From positions 1 through 34,164 of the forward strand of contig CAZPSA010000008.1 of the NCBI GenBank assembly GCA_964589375.1: a stretch of DNA of 34,164 bases, read 5' to 3'. Position 1 is the first letter of the stretch. Every line of letters starts with the position of its first letter. Below are positions 14,455 to 22,521 of the stretch, in pieces. The notes under the pieces were generated by a model that saw nothing but the letters and a program-made list of their open reading frames with translations, ran no database searches and had not been told where the DNA came from. The position numbers were made by a program, and so were the translations under genes. The stretch comes from CAG-533 sp964589375. Its GTDB lineage: Bacteria > Bacillota_I > Bacilli_A > RF39 > UBA660.

Positions 14455-15844
14455 CATCTAAACTAAAGCTTTTTGCTTCAATAATTTTTACATCTATAAT
14501 CTTTCCGATCGTATCTTCAGACGCTTCAACATTGACTAGTTTCATATTTTCAGTATAACCACATACTTTCGAGTTATCTTTTTCGGATTTTCCTATAACT
14601 AAAACTTTAACATTTTGATTTAATAATTTTTCGTTACTTTCTTTTGAATAATTATTTATCATCGCATTTAATCTTTGTAATCTACTTTCTTTCTCTTCTA
14701 AAGTTATATTATCTTCCATTTTCGCAGCAGGCGTATTTTCTCTCGGAGAAAAAATGAATGTAAATGCTCCATCATACTGGCATTTTTCAACTACTTTTAA
14801 TGTTTCTTTAAAATCATCTTCTGTTTCACCCGGAAATCCCACTATAATATCAGTTGTTATACTGGCATTTTTAACTTTTTGCCTTATTTTTTCATATAAA
14901 GTTATATATTCTTCTTGTGTATATCTTCTGCCCATTAATTTCAAAATTCGATTAGAACCACTTTGTAAAGGAAGATGAATATATGGCATAATATTATCTT
15001 TTGAAGCAATAACATCAATCATTTTATCAGTAAAATCCCATGGATGAGATGTAACAAATCTAATTCTCTCTATCCCAATATCACTTACTAATTCTAATAG
15101 TCTGCTGAATTCAATTTCATCATCAAGATCTTTTCCATAAGCATTAACATTTTGCCCTAATAAAGTTATTTCTTTATAGCCCTGTTCTTTTAATTCTTGA
15201 ACTTCCTTTAAAATATCTTCACTTTTACGGCTTCTTTGTTTTCCTCTTGTATAAGGTACTATGCAATATGTACAGAATTTATCACACCCATACATAATAT
15301 TTACCCAAGCAGATATTTTTGAGTCTCTTTTATATAAATTACCAAACTCAATAACATCTCCCTCTTTACTGTATACTTCAATAGATTGTTTTCCATAATA
15401 ATTTTTTAATATATCAGGTAATTCATTCATATTATGAGTACCAAATACTATATCAATGTATGGATGCTTTTCTCTTATTTCATTAACAACGCTTTCTTCT
15501 TGAGCCATACAACCACATAAACCTAAGATTAAGTCTTTGTTATTTTTCTTTAAATGCTTGCATCTTCCTAAAAAGCCAAAAACTTTGTCATGAGCATTTT
15601 CTCTTATTGCACAAGTATTTAAAATAATCAAATCACTTTTTTCATAATCAAGAGTTTCTTCATACCCTAGATTTTCTAAGATTTTTCTTATTTCCTCTGA
15701 GTCATGAACATTCATTTGACAACCATATGTTTTTATAAAATATTTTTTACCAGCAAAGATATTTTCATTTTTTCGTTCTTCATATATATAGTTAACTTTA
15801 CTTTGATTTCTAATTTTTGCATCTTTCATATTTGGCAAATGCAT
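14438..15844 (-). CDS. miaB: tRNA-2-methylthio-N6-dimethylallyladenosine synthase
   Basis: A 468-residue radical-SAM methylthiotransferase that adds a methylthio group to i6A37 in tRNAs reading UNN codons. The N-terminal UPF0004 domain holds the second-cluster cysteines (TYGCQMN, LNTCAIRENAH, LCGCMAQEE). The radical-SAM CX3CX2C is YGCDKFCTYCIVPYTRG. HLPLQSGSNRILKLMGRRYT and DIIVGFPGETEDDF follow, and a TRAM domain closes the protein. The first in-frame ATG would lie inside the ribosome-binding site GGTGGTGG, so the ATG at 15844 is preferred. The adjacent promoter is good (TTGCTA, 17 bp, TATAAT). It is transcribed alone and ends with a hairpin terminator. Confidence 0.95.
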   Translation of the reverse strand: MHLPNMKDAKIRNQSKVNYIYEERKNENIFAGKKYFIKTYGCQMNVHDSEEIRKILENLGYEETLDYEKSDLIILNTCAIRENAHDKVFGFLGRCKHLKKNNKDLILGLCGCMAQEESVVNEIREKHPYIDIVFGTHNMNELPDILKNYYGKQSIEVYSKEGDVIEFGNLYKRDSKISAWVNIMYGCDKFCTYCIVPYTRGKQRSRKSEDILKEVQELKEQGYKEITLLGQNVNAYGKDLDDEIEFSRLLELVSDIGIERIRFVTSHPWDFTDKMIDVIASKDNIMPYIHLPLQSGSNRILKLMGRRYTQEEYITLYEKIRQKVKNASITTDIIVGFPGETEDDFKETLKVVEKCQYDGAFTFIFSPRENTPAAKMEDNITLEEKESRLQRLNAMINNYSKESNEKLLNQNVKVLVIGKSEKDNSKVCGYTENMKLVNVEASEDTIGKIIDVKIIEAKSFSLDGIIAE

Positions 15845-15865
15845 ATATACCACCACCAGAAATAG

Positions 15866-15894
15866 ATTATATCACGGAAAGGTTTTATTAGCAA
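15866..15894 (-). promoter_or_regulatory. miaB: Sigma-A-type promoter of miaB
   Basis: On the minus strand TTGCTA (complement of 15889-15894) and TATAAT (complement of 15866-15871) are 17 bp apart. The predicted start lies just before the miaB ribosome-binding site. Confidence 0.75.
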
Positions 15895-15904
15895 AAATAT
15901 TTAA

Positions 15905-16060
15905 TCATATTTCATATTTAAATGATGATATTTCGCTAGTTGAAATCATTTTTTGCTTATCAATCATCTTATTTCGCTCAGCAACACAAATAATAGTCAA
16001 AGCAAGGAGCAAATAAAAAATAATCACTCCTTTATAGTTATTAATTTTTGCAATCATCAT
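15905..16060 (-). CDS. 51-residue SOS-controlled single-pass membrane peptide divergent from lexA
   Basis: A small gene with a strong AAGGAG ribosome-binding site (complement of 16068-16073) placed 7 nt before the ATG at 16060. The product has a short charged N-terminus, one hydrophobic helix (about 11-27, GVIIFYLLLALTIICVA) and a polar C-terminal tail of about 24 residues. Its promoter TTGACA-18-TATATT contains an 11/14 match to the Gram-positive LexA box, so DNA damage should induce it. In Bacillus subtilis the gene divergent from lexA is yneA, an SOS-induced division inhibitor with one N-terminal helix. This peptide has the same position and topology but no LysM domain. A role as SOS division inhibitor is an inference from context only; no homology is visible. 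Confidence 0.75.
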   Translation of the reverse strand: MMIAKINNYKGVIIFYLLLALTIICVAERNKMIDKQKMISTSEISSFKYEI

Positions 16061-16091
16061 AACCACACTCCTTCTTTTTAATCGCAAAATT

Positions 16092-16121
16092 AATATATCA
16101 CGAACATTTATTCTATGTCAA
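16092..16121 (-). promoter_or_regulatory. Promoter of the small SOS membrane peptide
   Basis: On the minus strand a perfect TTGACA -35 (complement of 16116-16121) and TATATT -10 (complement of 16092-16097) are 18 bp apart. A LexA-box-like site fills the spacer. Confidence 0.8.
16101..16114. promoter_or_regulatory. LexA box (SOS box) 1
   Basis: Read on the minus strand AGAATAAATGTTCG matches 11 of 14 positions of the Gram-positive LexA box CGAACATATGTTCG. It lies between the -35 and -10 of the small membrane-peptide promoter, an ideal place for repression. Confidence 0.7.
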
Positions 16122-16130
16122 GAGAAAAAT

Positions 16131-16144
16131 TAAACAAATGTTTG
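16131..16144. promoter_or_regulatory. lexA: LexA box (SOS box) 2
   Basis: TAAACAAATGTTTG is a near-palindrome matching 10 of 14 positions of CGAACATATGTTCG. It overlaps the lexA -35, as expected for LexA autoregulation. Confidence 0.6.
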
Positions 16145-16170
16145 ACTTTTTTAATTTGGTATGTTAGTAT
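16142..16170 (+). promoter_or_regulatory. lexA: Promoter of lexA
   Basis: TTGACT (16142-16147) and TAGTAT (16165-16170) are 17 bp apart, with the first bases of the -35 inside LexA box 2. The predicted start lies just before the AAGGAGG ribosome-binding site of lexA. Confidence 0.6.
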
Positions 16171-16189
16171 GTTAGTTAAGGAGGAATAT

Positions 16190-16810
16190 ATGCAAGAAAA
16201 ATTAACAAAAAAACAAAAAGAAGTTTTAATTTTTATCAAAAAGTACATAGTTTCATATGGTTATCCACCATCTGTTAGAGAAATCTGTACAGGATTGGGA
16301 CTTTCAAGTCCTGCTACCGTTCATACGCATTTAAAACAATTAGAGAAAAAAGGAGCTATTTCAAAGACAAAATCTAAGTTTAGAACAATTGAGGTTGTTG
16401 GCGAAAATGAATTTAAACCAAAAGATGAAGAACTAGTTAAAGTACCATTACTAGGAAAAGTAACTGCCGGTTCACCAATAGAAGCAATTGAAAACCCAAA
16501 CGAGTATTTTACACTCCCGGCCAATTTAATACCACCAAAAGAAACAATTTTTACCTTAAAAGTTTCTGGTGAAAGTATGATTAATGCTGGTATATTAGAT
16601 GGAGATATTGTAATTGTCCAAAAACAAAAAATCGCCCACAACGGCGATATTGTAGTAGCAATGACCCTTGAAAATGAAGTTACTTTAAAACGTTTTTTTA
16701 AAGAAGATGATCATATAAGACTTCAACCAGAAAATGATACAATGGCTCCAATTATTTTAAATAATTGCCAAATTGTTGGTAAAGCAATTGGTCTTTATCG
16801 TAAATTTTAA
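16190..16810 (+). CDS. lexA: SOS-response repressor and autoprotease LexA
   Basis: A 206-residue repressor of DNA-damage genes that cleaves itself when RecA filaments form. The N-terminal winged helix (about 1-65) includes YGYPPSVREICTGLGLSSPATVHTHLKQLEKKG. The cleavage site is A93-G94 (KVTAGSPIEA). The catalytic dyad is S129 (VSGESM) and K167 (VTLKRFF), all intact. The ATG at 16190 has an AAGGAGG ribosome-binding site a few bases upstream; a longer in-frame start at 16115 would add an unconserved tail and overlap the promoter. A LexA-box-like palindrome overlaps the promoter. The divergent gene is a small membrane peptide under its own LexA box. Confidence 0.96.
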   Translation: MQEKLTKKQKEVLIFIKKYIVSYGYPPSVREICTGLGLSSPATVHTHLKQLEKKGAISKTKSKFRTIEVVGENEFKPKDEELVKVPLLGKVTAGSPIEAIENPNEYFTLPANLIPPKETIFTLKVSGESMINAGILDGDIVIVQKQKIAHNGDIVVAMTLENEVTLKRFFKEDDHIRLQPENDTMAPIILNNCQIVGKAIGLYRKF

Positions 16811-16821
16811 TTCCAAACATT

Positions 16822-16846
16822 AAAACCGCCTCAAAAGCGGTTTTTT
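16822..16846 (+). terminator. lexA: Terminator of lexA
   Basis: AAAACCGC (16822-16829) pairs with GCGGTTTT (16837-16844) around a 7-nt loop and is followed by more T residues. It is the most GC-rich hairpin in this part of the window. It could act weakly in the other direction for the convergent rhomboid gene. Confidence 0.9.
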
Positions 16847-16899
16847 ATTAATTAAAAATTAGAAAATTTCCTAAGAAATAATAATTAGTTTAAAATTAT

Positions 16900-18015
16900 T
16901 TATCTAAAGACTAAATAAATTAGAAATCCAATATATAACAAGCTTACAATTAAACCGTTTACGCGGTTTGATTTGTCTTTACTAGTTACTCCTAGAGCCA
17001 TTGAAATAAATATACCACCTACTAGTCCCCCAATATGTCCAGCATTACTAATATTTGGTAGTATAAAACCAATAAATAAATTTAATACTATAACGGGAAC
17101 AATTTGACTTAATAACACAGTTCCTAAATACAAACGATAATAATATCCAAAGTATAATAAAGCTCCCATAAGACCAAAAATAGCTCCGCTCGCGCCAACT
17201 GCCCCAATATTTCCAACACAGACTAAAAGTGATGATGTTAATAAACTAAACAAATATATAACTAAAAACTTCCATTTACCTATAAATGTTTCAACTTGAG
17301 TACCTATAATTTTTAAAGCATAAACGTTCATTAATAAATGAAGCAAATTAGCGTGTAAAAAAGCTCCAGTTAAAAGTCTATAGTATTCTCCATCTTTTAT
17401 TAGCTCGGGACTAACATAAAAATAATAATCTAAACTAGGTATTCCCAGTGATAAAAGATACGCTATTATATTTATAACAATTAACACATTTGTAACGACA
17501 ATCTTCTTTTGTTTAAACACAGCTTCATATTCCTTATTATTATCTTCATTTTTCTTACTAATATCATTAGTAATATTTAAAATCATATCAAAGTCACTAG
17601 CATCATCATTTGATGTTATAGTTTTTAATTTAGGAAACAATCCCCCTAAATTATCATCTTGTCTAATATCTTTAATCGTTTGAACTTTATAATTATCAAC
17701 ATCTTTTGAAGACTCTAAATTTACTCCATCATTTAAATCTAATAATATATTTAAAGTTTTTATGTTTAAAGAAAATGTTTTTTTCTTTATTTGCTTAGTA
17801 ATATTTTTTATTTTAAATATATCAAATTTTAATTGCTCGTTATTATGAATATAGTTTGAATTAATTCTAATAACTTTATATGGTGCCTCTAAATTTTCTA
17901 GCCAAATTTCATTTTTTACACCATTCACTATAATAGGTTGATAATCTTCTTCCGTTACAAAGTAATGAACTAATTTCATTACAATTTCATCTTTTTTATT
18001 TACTATCTCACTCAT
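16900..18015 (-). CDS. Rhomboid-family intramembrane serine protease (GluP/YqgP type)
   Basis: A 371-residue multi-pass membrane protease. Residues 1-165 form a soluble, Asn/Lys/Asp-rich N-terminal region of no recognised fold. From 172 on come the rhomboid helices. The catalytic serine S276 sits in VGASGAIFG, the catalytic histidine H327 in NAGHIGGLVGG, and HANLLHLLMN (N230) supplies the oxyanion-hole motif. The family cleaves transmembrane substrates inside the bilayer. In B. subtilis YqgP an extra cytosolic domain also precedes the rhomboid core and helps control membrane-transporter turnover, but equivalence here is not shown. An AGGCAGG ribosome-binding site precedes the ATG. It is divergent from the TspO-like gene and convergent with lexA. 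Confidence 0.9.
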   Translation of the reverse strand: MSEIVNKKDEIVMKLVHYFVTEEDYQPIIVNGVKNEIWLENLEAPYKVIRINSNYIHNNEQLKFDIFKIKNITKQIKKKTFSLNIKTLNILLDLNDGVNLESSKDVDNYKVQTIKDIRQDDNLGGLFPKLKTITSNDDASDFDMILNITNDISKKNEDNNKEYEAVFKQKKIVVTNVLIVINIIAYLLSLGIPSLDYYFYVSPELIKDGEYYRLLTGAFLHANLLHLLMNVYALKIIGTQVETFIGKWKFLVIYLFSLLTSSLLVCVGNIGAVGASGAIFGLMGALLYFGYYYRLYLGTVLLSQIVPVIVLNLFIGFILPNISNAGHIGGLVGGIFISMALGVTSKDKSNRVNGLIVSLLYIGFLIYLVFR

Positions 18016-18077
18016 AATTATCCTGCCTTTTTCATATATATTTTATAACAATTAAATTGTTTAGTAAAGAAGGTCAT

Positions 18078-18527
18078 ATGTTAAAAAAAATTATTCTATA
18101 TCTTGTAATTTTATTAACTTGGTTTATAGGTTTTACTTTTTTTCCGATTGACATAAGCTATTACAATACTTTAAAACACCCATTATTTGACCTTAATTTC
18201 AATATATTTTATTTCTTTTCCATTTTAAGTTATATATTTATTAATTACTCCTTCATTAAAGTATTACTTAATAATGAAAAAATAACTAATTATTCATATC
18301 ATTATATTTTAACTTATATTTTTGCTCAAGCATTTCCATTATTTTTCTTCCTATTAGAAAATATTTGGTTTTCTTCCTTTATATATTTATTATATTTTTA
18401 CAACTTACTTATTATCTATAAAGAAAACAAAAATTATAATGAAAAAAATTATTTAGCTTTAATCCCCATTGTTTTAGGAACATCTTTTTATCTTCTCTAT
18501 TTTATATTTCTTCTAGTTGTTAACTGA
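18078..18527 (+). CDS. TspO/MBR-family membrane protein (divergent)
   Basis: A 149-residue, very hydrophobic protein with five predicted helices, the TspO/MBR number. Conserved positions can be matched by eye: YYNTLKHPLFDLNFNIFYFF corresponds to the W-Y-x-x-L-x-K-P-x-F signature of loop 1, and the segment FPLFFFLLENIWFSSFIYLL to the W-x-x-x-FF...W helices. The usual tryptophans are mostly replaced by Phe/Tyr/Leu. TspO proteins bind porphyrins and other hydrophobic ligands, but no such role can be claimed for this divergent copy. The ATG at 18078 follows GAAGG at 4 nt spacing, so the TTG seven codons earlier is unlikely. It converges with rluD, their ends being 2 bp apart. Confidence 0.75.
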   Translation: MLKKIILYLVILLTWFIGFTFFPIDISYYNTLKHPLFDLNFNIFYFFSILSYIFINYSFIKVLLNNEKITNYSYHYILTYIFAQAFPLFFFLLENIWFSSFIYLLYFYNLLIIYKENKNYNEKNYLALIPIVLGTSFYLLYFIFLLVVN

Positions 18528-18529
18528 TA

Positions 18530-19426
18530 TTATTTTTCTATAGGAATAAGTTCAGTTAAAAATTCGGCAAATTCAGTTGGAAGAGGAACTTCAAAATGTA
18601 AGTGTTTCTTCGTAATAGGTTCTTCAAAATCTATCAGATAAGAATGCAAGAATTGACCAAATGAACTTGCCATAGCGTTTGTATATACCGGATCATTATA
18701 TACTGGATAACCAATGTATTTCATATGAACTCTTATTTGATGAGTACGACCCGTTTCTAATTTTAATTCTACTAAAGTATATCCTTTGTATCTTTTTAAT
18801 ACTTTAAAATGAGTAACTGCTCTTTTGGAATTAATATCTGTTACACACATTCTTTTACGTTCATTTTTATCTCTGCCGATTGGGGCATCAATCAGTCCCG
18901 TATCGGTTTTTATTTCCCCAACTACTAAAGCAATATATTTACGCGTAATAGTTTTATTTTTAAATGCCTCTGCCAATAATTCGTGACTTTTATTATTCTT
19001 CGCCACAACAATTAATCCCGATGTATCTTTATCTATACGATGAACTATTCCTGGCCTTAAACTACCATTTTCATCACTTAAATTATTAGTATATCCTAAT
19101 AAAGCATTTACCATAGTGTGAGAATTATTCCCATTACCAGGATGGACAACCATTCCTGATGGTTTATTTATAATCATTAAATTATCATCTTCATAAACAA
19201 TATCTAAGTCGATTTTTTCAGCAACAATATTTAAAGGTTTTACATAACCATCTTTAATTTGAATTAAATCGCCTTCTTTTAAACGATAATTAGCCTTCTC
19301 TTTTTTACCATTAACTAATACAAAATCATCATCAATCATTTTTTGAATTAACGCTCTTGAATAATCCGTATTTTGACTTAAATACTTATCTAATCTTTCA
19401 TTATTATTTACTACTTCTATTTCCAT
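18530..19426 (-). CDS. Ribosomal large-subunit pseudouridine synthase (RluD/YlyB type)
   Basis: A 298-residue RluA-family enzyme with an N-terminal S4 RNA-binding domain (NERLDKYLSQNTDYSRALIQKMIDDD). The family signature holds the catalytic aspartate: PGIVHRIDKDTSGLIVVAKN. Further motifs include MVVHPGNGN, ETGRTHQIRVHMKYIGYPV and GQFLHSYLIDFEEP. It should isomerise uridines in 23S rRNA. The ATG at 19426 follows AAAGGTG at 6-nt spacing and is preferred over a GTG three codons upstream. The start overlaps the end of lspA, and lspA-rluD adjacency is common in Firmicutes, which supports both calls. Confidence 0.93.
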   Translation of the reverse strand: MEIEVVNNNERLDKYLSQNTDYSRALIQKMIDDDFVLVNGKKEKANYRLKEGDLIQIKDGYVKPLNIVAEKIDLDIVYEDDNLMIINKPSGMVVHPGNGNNSHTMVNALLGYTNNLSDENGSLRPGIVHRIDKDTSGLIVVAKNNKSHELLAEAFKNKTITRKYIALVVGEIKTDTGLIDAPIGRDKNERKRMCVTDINSKRAVTHFKVLKRYKGYTLVELKLETGRTHQIRVHMKYIGYPVYNDPVYTNAMASSFGQFLHSYLIDFEEPITKKHLHFEVPLPTEFAEFLTELIPIEK

Positions 19427-19874
19427 TGTCTTCACCTTTAACTACTGCTATTATCAACAGCACAATCCCACAAAAAATAAATATATCAGCAAAATTAAAA
19501 ATTGGATAATTATAATTAAATATTTTAAAATCCAAAAAATCTCTAACATAACCATATATGATACGATCATATAAATTTCCAAATAATCCACCAATTAAAA
19601 GCGAAAAGGCAAACCGATTTTTAATATTATCTTTAAATTCTCTAATACATTTAATTATTATGACTAAAGCTCCAACACTAATTAAAATTAAAAATAATCT
19701 CTTATCTTTAAACATACTCCATGCCGCCCCAGAATTATGAACATAAGTAAGATTAAAAAAATTCTTTATTATAACAATACTATCATTTAATTTGATTAGA
19801 TTAGATAGTATAAACTTACTTATAATATCAACAATAAAAAATATCATTCCATATAAAAGAATTTTCTTTTGCAT
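19404..19874 (-). CDS. lspA: Lipoprotein signal peptidase (signal peptidase II)
   Basis: A 156-residue aspartyl protease of the inner membrane that removes the signal peptide from prolipoproteins after lipidation. Four hydrophobic helices are visible. The catalytic aspartates are D103 in GNLYDRI and D130 in FNFADIFI. The conserved NSGAAWSMF motif (about 47-55) and VRDFLDF are also present. The ATG at 19874 has a GAGGTGG ribosome-binding site. It overlaps rluD by about 20 bp and lies just downstream of the ylmC-like gene. Confidence 0.95.
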   Translation of the reverse strand: MQKKILLYGMIFFIVDIISKFILSNLIKLNDSIVIIKNFFNLTYVHNSGAAWSMFKDKRLFLILISVGALVIIIKCIREFKDNIKNRFAFSLLIGGLFGNLYDRIIYGYVRDFLDFKIFNYNYPIFNFADIFIFCGIVLLIIAVVKGEDNGNRSSK

Positions 19875-19931
19875 CAGCCACCTCTAGTAGGTAATTATAT
19901 TATATTTTAGCTCATATTTCAAATTTATATC

Positions 19932-20159
19932 CTAAATTTCTACTAATATCACATCAGAACCTATTGTCTTTATTTGTTTAAACGTTATTTTATATTCACC
20001 AGCACCTATTCTTCTCATCATCTTTATTTCTCCAATTATTAAGTAATTAATCGTGCCCTCACTACTTACTTCAATATCAATTATTTTGCCAATTTTTGTA
20101 CCATTAGTTATGTTAATTATATCTTTCCCTTGTAAATCACTCATCAACATCTTTTTCAC
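19932..20159 (-). CDS. YlmC/YmxH-family PRC-barrel protein
   Basis: A 75-residue small beta-rich protein: LQGKDIINITNGTKIGKIIDIEV, then GTINYLIIGE and YKITFKQIKTIGSDVILVEI. This is the PRC-barrel pattern of the YlmC/YmxH family found next to sigG or other sporulation genes in spore formers. In Bacillus the family is linked to sporulation, but its molecular role is not established. It follows sigG by 21 bp on the same strand, with a terminal Ile as in relatives. Confidence in the family is high, in any function low. Confidence 0.82.
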   Translation of the reverse strand: MKKMLMSDLQGKDIINITNGTKIGKIIDIEVSSEGTINYLIIGEIKMMRRIGAGEYKITFKQIKTIGSDVILVEI

Positions 20160-20180
20160 CTATTAATTATATGCATTATT

Positions 20181-20954
20181 CTAGCGCATTAATCTTTTAA
20201 TATTTTTTATCGCATTTTTTTCAATGCGAGATACTTGAGCTTGGGATACTCCTAAATCATCGGCAATTTCAATTTGGGTCTTACCATAAATATATCTAGC
20301 GTATAAAACATTTGCTTCTCTATTATTAATAGTTTTTAAAGCATTATGCAAACTAATAACATCATCTTTATTACTTTTTTCCTTCTTGTCTGCCAATTGG
20401 TCTAACAAATATATTGTATCGCCGCCATCATTATATATAGGATCAAATATACTCACAGGAGCAATTAAACTTTCTAAACTGGTCGCAAGTTCATATTCTG
20501 TAAGATTTAAATGTTCACATATTTCTCTATTAGTAGGTTCAATTCCATATTTTAATAAATATTCGTCTTTATATTTTAATATTTGATAAGCGTTATCTCT
20601 AATACTTCGACTAATTCTTACTGTACTAGAATCTCTAATAAAGCGTTTTACCTCACCAATAATTAAAGGTACTGCGTAAGTTGAAAAAACTACATTATAT
20701 TCTAAAGAAAAATTATCTACTGCTTTAATTAAGCCAATACAACCAATTTGAAATAGATCATTCATATCATATTTACCATTATTATATTTATTAATAATGC
20801 TTAAAACAAGTTTTAAATTACCATTAATTATTTCTTCTTTAGCTTGCAAATCTCCACTTTGATATTTTTTAAATAATTCAAATATTTCGGCCGGCTTTAA
20901 TACTTTTAATTTATTAGTATCAATTCCAGGTATTTCTACTTTATATTTTGCCAT
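20181..20954 (-). CDS. sigG: Late forespore sigma factor sigma-G
   Basis: A 257-residue sporulation sigma factor that directs late forespore transcription, including spoVA. The N-terminus KVEIPGIDTNKLKVL is typical of sigma-G. Region 2 includes NDLFQIGCIGLIKAVDNFSLEYNVVFSTYAVP and the canonical IIGEVKRFIRDSSTVRISRS. The region 4 helix-turn-helix is KTQIEIADDLGVSQAQVSRIEKNAIKNIKRLM. It lies downstream of sigE as in B. subtilis (spoIIGA-sigE-sigG order) but has its own forespore-type promoter (20975-21004). The AAGGAG ribosome-binding site is 6 nt from the ATG. Confidence 0.95.
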   Translation of the reverse strand: MAKYKVEIPGIDTNKLKVLKPAEIFELFKKYQSGDLQAKEEIINGNLKLVLSIINKYNNGKYDMNDLFQIGCIGLIKAVDNFSLEYNVVFSTYAVPLIIGEVKRFIRDSSTVRISRSIRDNAYQILKYKDEYLLKYGIEPTNREICEHLNLTEYELATSLESLIAPVSIFDPIYNDGGDTIYLLDQLADKKEKSNKDDVISLHNALKTINNREANVLYARYIYGKTQIEIADDLGVSQAQVSRIEKNAIKNIKRLMR

Positions 20955-20974
20955 GCTTAACTCCTTTCACCAAA

Positions 20975-21004
20975 TATATTGGTTTAAGGAGATATTTTTT
21001 ATTC
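20975..21004 (-). promoter_or_regulatory. sigG: Candidate forespore (sigma-G/sigma-F) promoter of sigG
   Basis: On the minus strand GAATA (complement of 21000-21004), an 18-bp spacer, then CAATATA (complement of 20975-20981) fit the general sigma-G form gnATR-N18-cAtnnTA with one deviation. The predicted start is about 14 nt before the ATG. It agrees with the known autoregulation of sigG. The match is degenerate and AT-rich, so chance is possible. Confidence 0.5.
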
Positions 21005-21019
21005 AACCTTTTTAAATAA

Positions 21020-21712
21020 TTACTTACATTCCATCAATACTTTTAATTTTTTGATAACTTTCTTTTCTATTCTAGAAATATAAGACTGACTAATTCCTAA
21101 CATTTCAGCTACCTCTTTTTGAGTATATTCCTCAGTTTCATTTAAACCATATCTTAAAGTCATAATTAGTTTTTCCCGTTCATTTAACCTTGTTAATTCT
21201 TTTGATAATAATTCTTTATCTATTTTAAAAGAAAACTCATCAAAAATAATATTTTCATTAGTACCTAAAATATCTTCTAAATGAAGTTCATTACCATCTG
21301 CATCATAATTTAAAGCATCTTCTAAACTTATTTCCGTCTTTCTTTTTTTATTTTTTCTTATATACATAAGTATTTCATTAGCAATGCAGCGACTAGCATA
21401 CGTTGCTAGTTTTATATTCTTATCTGGTTTGTAAGTTTCAATTCCTTTAATTAATCCAATCGAACCAATACTTACTAAATCTTCTAAATCATAACCAGTA
21501 CTTTCATACTTTTTAGCTAAAAATACAACTAAACGTAGATTATGTTCTATTAATTTATTTCGAGCAGCAATATCATTATTCTTAGCTTTCAAGACAAGAC
21601 TTAGTTCCTCTTCTTTTGATAAAGGCGGTGGTAAAATATCTGTACTACCAATAAATAAAACACTGTGATCAATTTTTAATACTTTACATATAAATAACCA
21701 TATCTTTTTCAT
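21020..21712 (-). CDS. sigE: Mother-cell sigma factor sigma-E (pro-protein)
   Basis: A 230-residue early mother-cell sigma factor. The N-terminal about 25 residues (hydrophobic IWLFICKVLKI then HSVLFIGS) form the pro-sequence removed by SpoIIGA. LPPPLSKEEE follows, as in B. subtilis pro-sigma-E. Region 2 includes NLRLVVFLAKKYESTGYDLE and KLATYASRCIANEILMYIRK. Region 4 is TQKEVAEMLGISQSYISRIEKKVIKKLK. The start overlaps the spoIIGA stop by 4 bp, giving a coupled protease-substrate pair. Confidence 0.96.
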   Translation of the reverse strand: MKKIWLFICKVLKIDHSVLFIGSTDILPPPLSKEEELSLVLKAKNNDIAARNKLIEHNLRLVVFLAKKYESTGYDLEDLVSIGSIGLIKGIETYKPDKNIKLATYASRCIANEILMYIRKNKKRKTEISLEDALNYDADGNELHLEDILGTNENIIFDEFSFKIDKELLSKELTRLNEREKLIMTLRYGLNETEEYTQKEVAEMLGISQSYISRIEKKVIKKLKVLMECK

Positions 21713-22473
21713 AATGCCTCCTTATTTAATATTATCTTTACCCCATCTATATTTACATCAGATAAACCAATTAATACGTTTCTTATCCCTTTTTTATCAA
21801 CCACTATCTTTTTAGGTTTAAACACTTCTAAAAGTCCTTCATTATTAACCGTATGATACGGAACCAAAAAAGTTTTTACTCTATGTTTAATGAGACTTTT
21901 ATTAACTAAAATGATAGGCCGATTAAAATAAGGATCTTTTAAATTATTACCTGTATCTAAAAAACCAGTACCATTTAATACAACATCATCATAATATATG
22001 CTTATATGATAATAATTAGAATAAGTAGTTTTAAAATTTTGTTGCGATTTTAAATATTTATATAAAATTAGCGGAGTTAAGGCTACTAAAATAATTAAAT
22101 TGATTTTTAACCCATTCGCTGAAAATGCATAATTACTATTAGACATAGTATAATGATCATTAATTAAATAGAAACTACCGCCTAAAATAATGCTTAATAT
22201 ATATAACCAAACTAAATTATCTTTAAAATAAGAAAAACTTTGATATTTAAATGTTACTATGACCATTATTACACTTGTAAATAATTTATAAATTAAAAGT
22301 AAAGTATTATTGTCAATATAAAATAATATAATTGTCGATAAAGACCCCAGAAGTGCCCCAATTATTATCTTATATATTTTAACATTTCTTTTTAATAAAA
22401 GATTTACTCCCATAAGTAAAACAAAATCAATAATCATATTAATTATAATAATTAGATCAATGTATATAATCAT
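21709..22473 (-). CDS. spoIIGA: Sigma-E processing peptidase SpoIIGA
   Basis: A 254-residue membrane aspartyl protease that matures pro-sigma-E after signalling from the forespore through SpoIIR. The N-terminal half has about five hydrophobic helices (IIYIDLIIIINMIIDFVLLMGVN first). The C-terminal cytosolic domain carries the protease motif FLDTGNNLKDP (D173), GKP-like NRPIILVNK, and PYHTVNNEGLLEVFKP. It is somewhat shorter than the B. subtilis protein. It is coupled to sigE by a 4-bp overlap. Its promoter carries a perfect Spo0A box and a long 21-bp spacer. The ribosome-binding site is GGTGAAA. Confidence 0.93.
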   Translation of the reverse strand: MIIYIDLIIIINMIIDFVLLMGVNLLLKRNVKIYKIIIGALLGSLSTIILFYIDNNTLLLIYKLFTSVIMVIVTFKYQSFSYFKDNLVWLYILSIILGGSFYLINDHYTMSNSNYAFSANGLKINLIILVALTPLILYKYLKSQQNFKTTYSNYYHISIYYDDVVLNGTGFLDTGNNLKDPYFNRPIILVNKSLIKHRVKTFLVPYHTVNNEGLLEVFKPKKIVVDKKGIRNVLIGLSDVNIDGVKIILNKEAL

Positions 22474-22488
22474 AGTTTCACCAGAAAT

Positions 22489-22521
22489 ATTATAAAAGAA
22501 AAAGACTAATTTTTTTGTCGA
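22489..22521 (-). promoter_or_regulatory. spoIIGA: Spo0A-type spoIIGA promoter with long spacer
   Basis: On the minus strand TCGACA (complement of 22516-22521) and TATAAT (complement of 22489-22494) are 21 bp apart. The B. subtilis spoIIG promoter is known for good hexamers at about 22-bp spacing and for needing Spo0A bound at the -35. A perfect 0A box overlaps this -35, so the architecture seems conserved. Confidence 0.75.
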
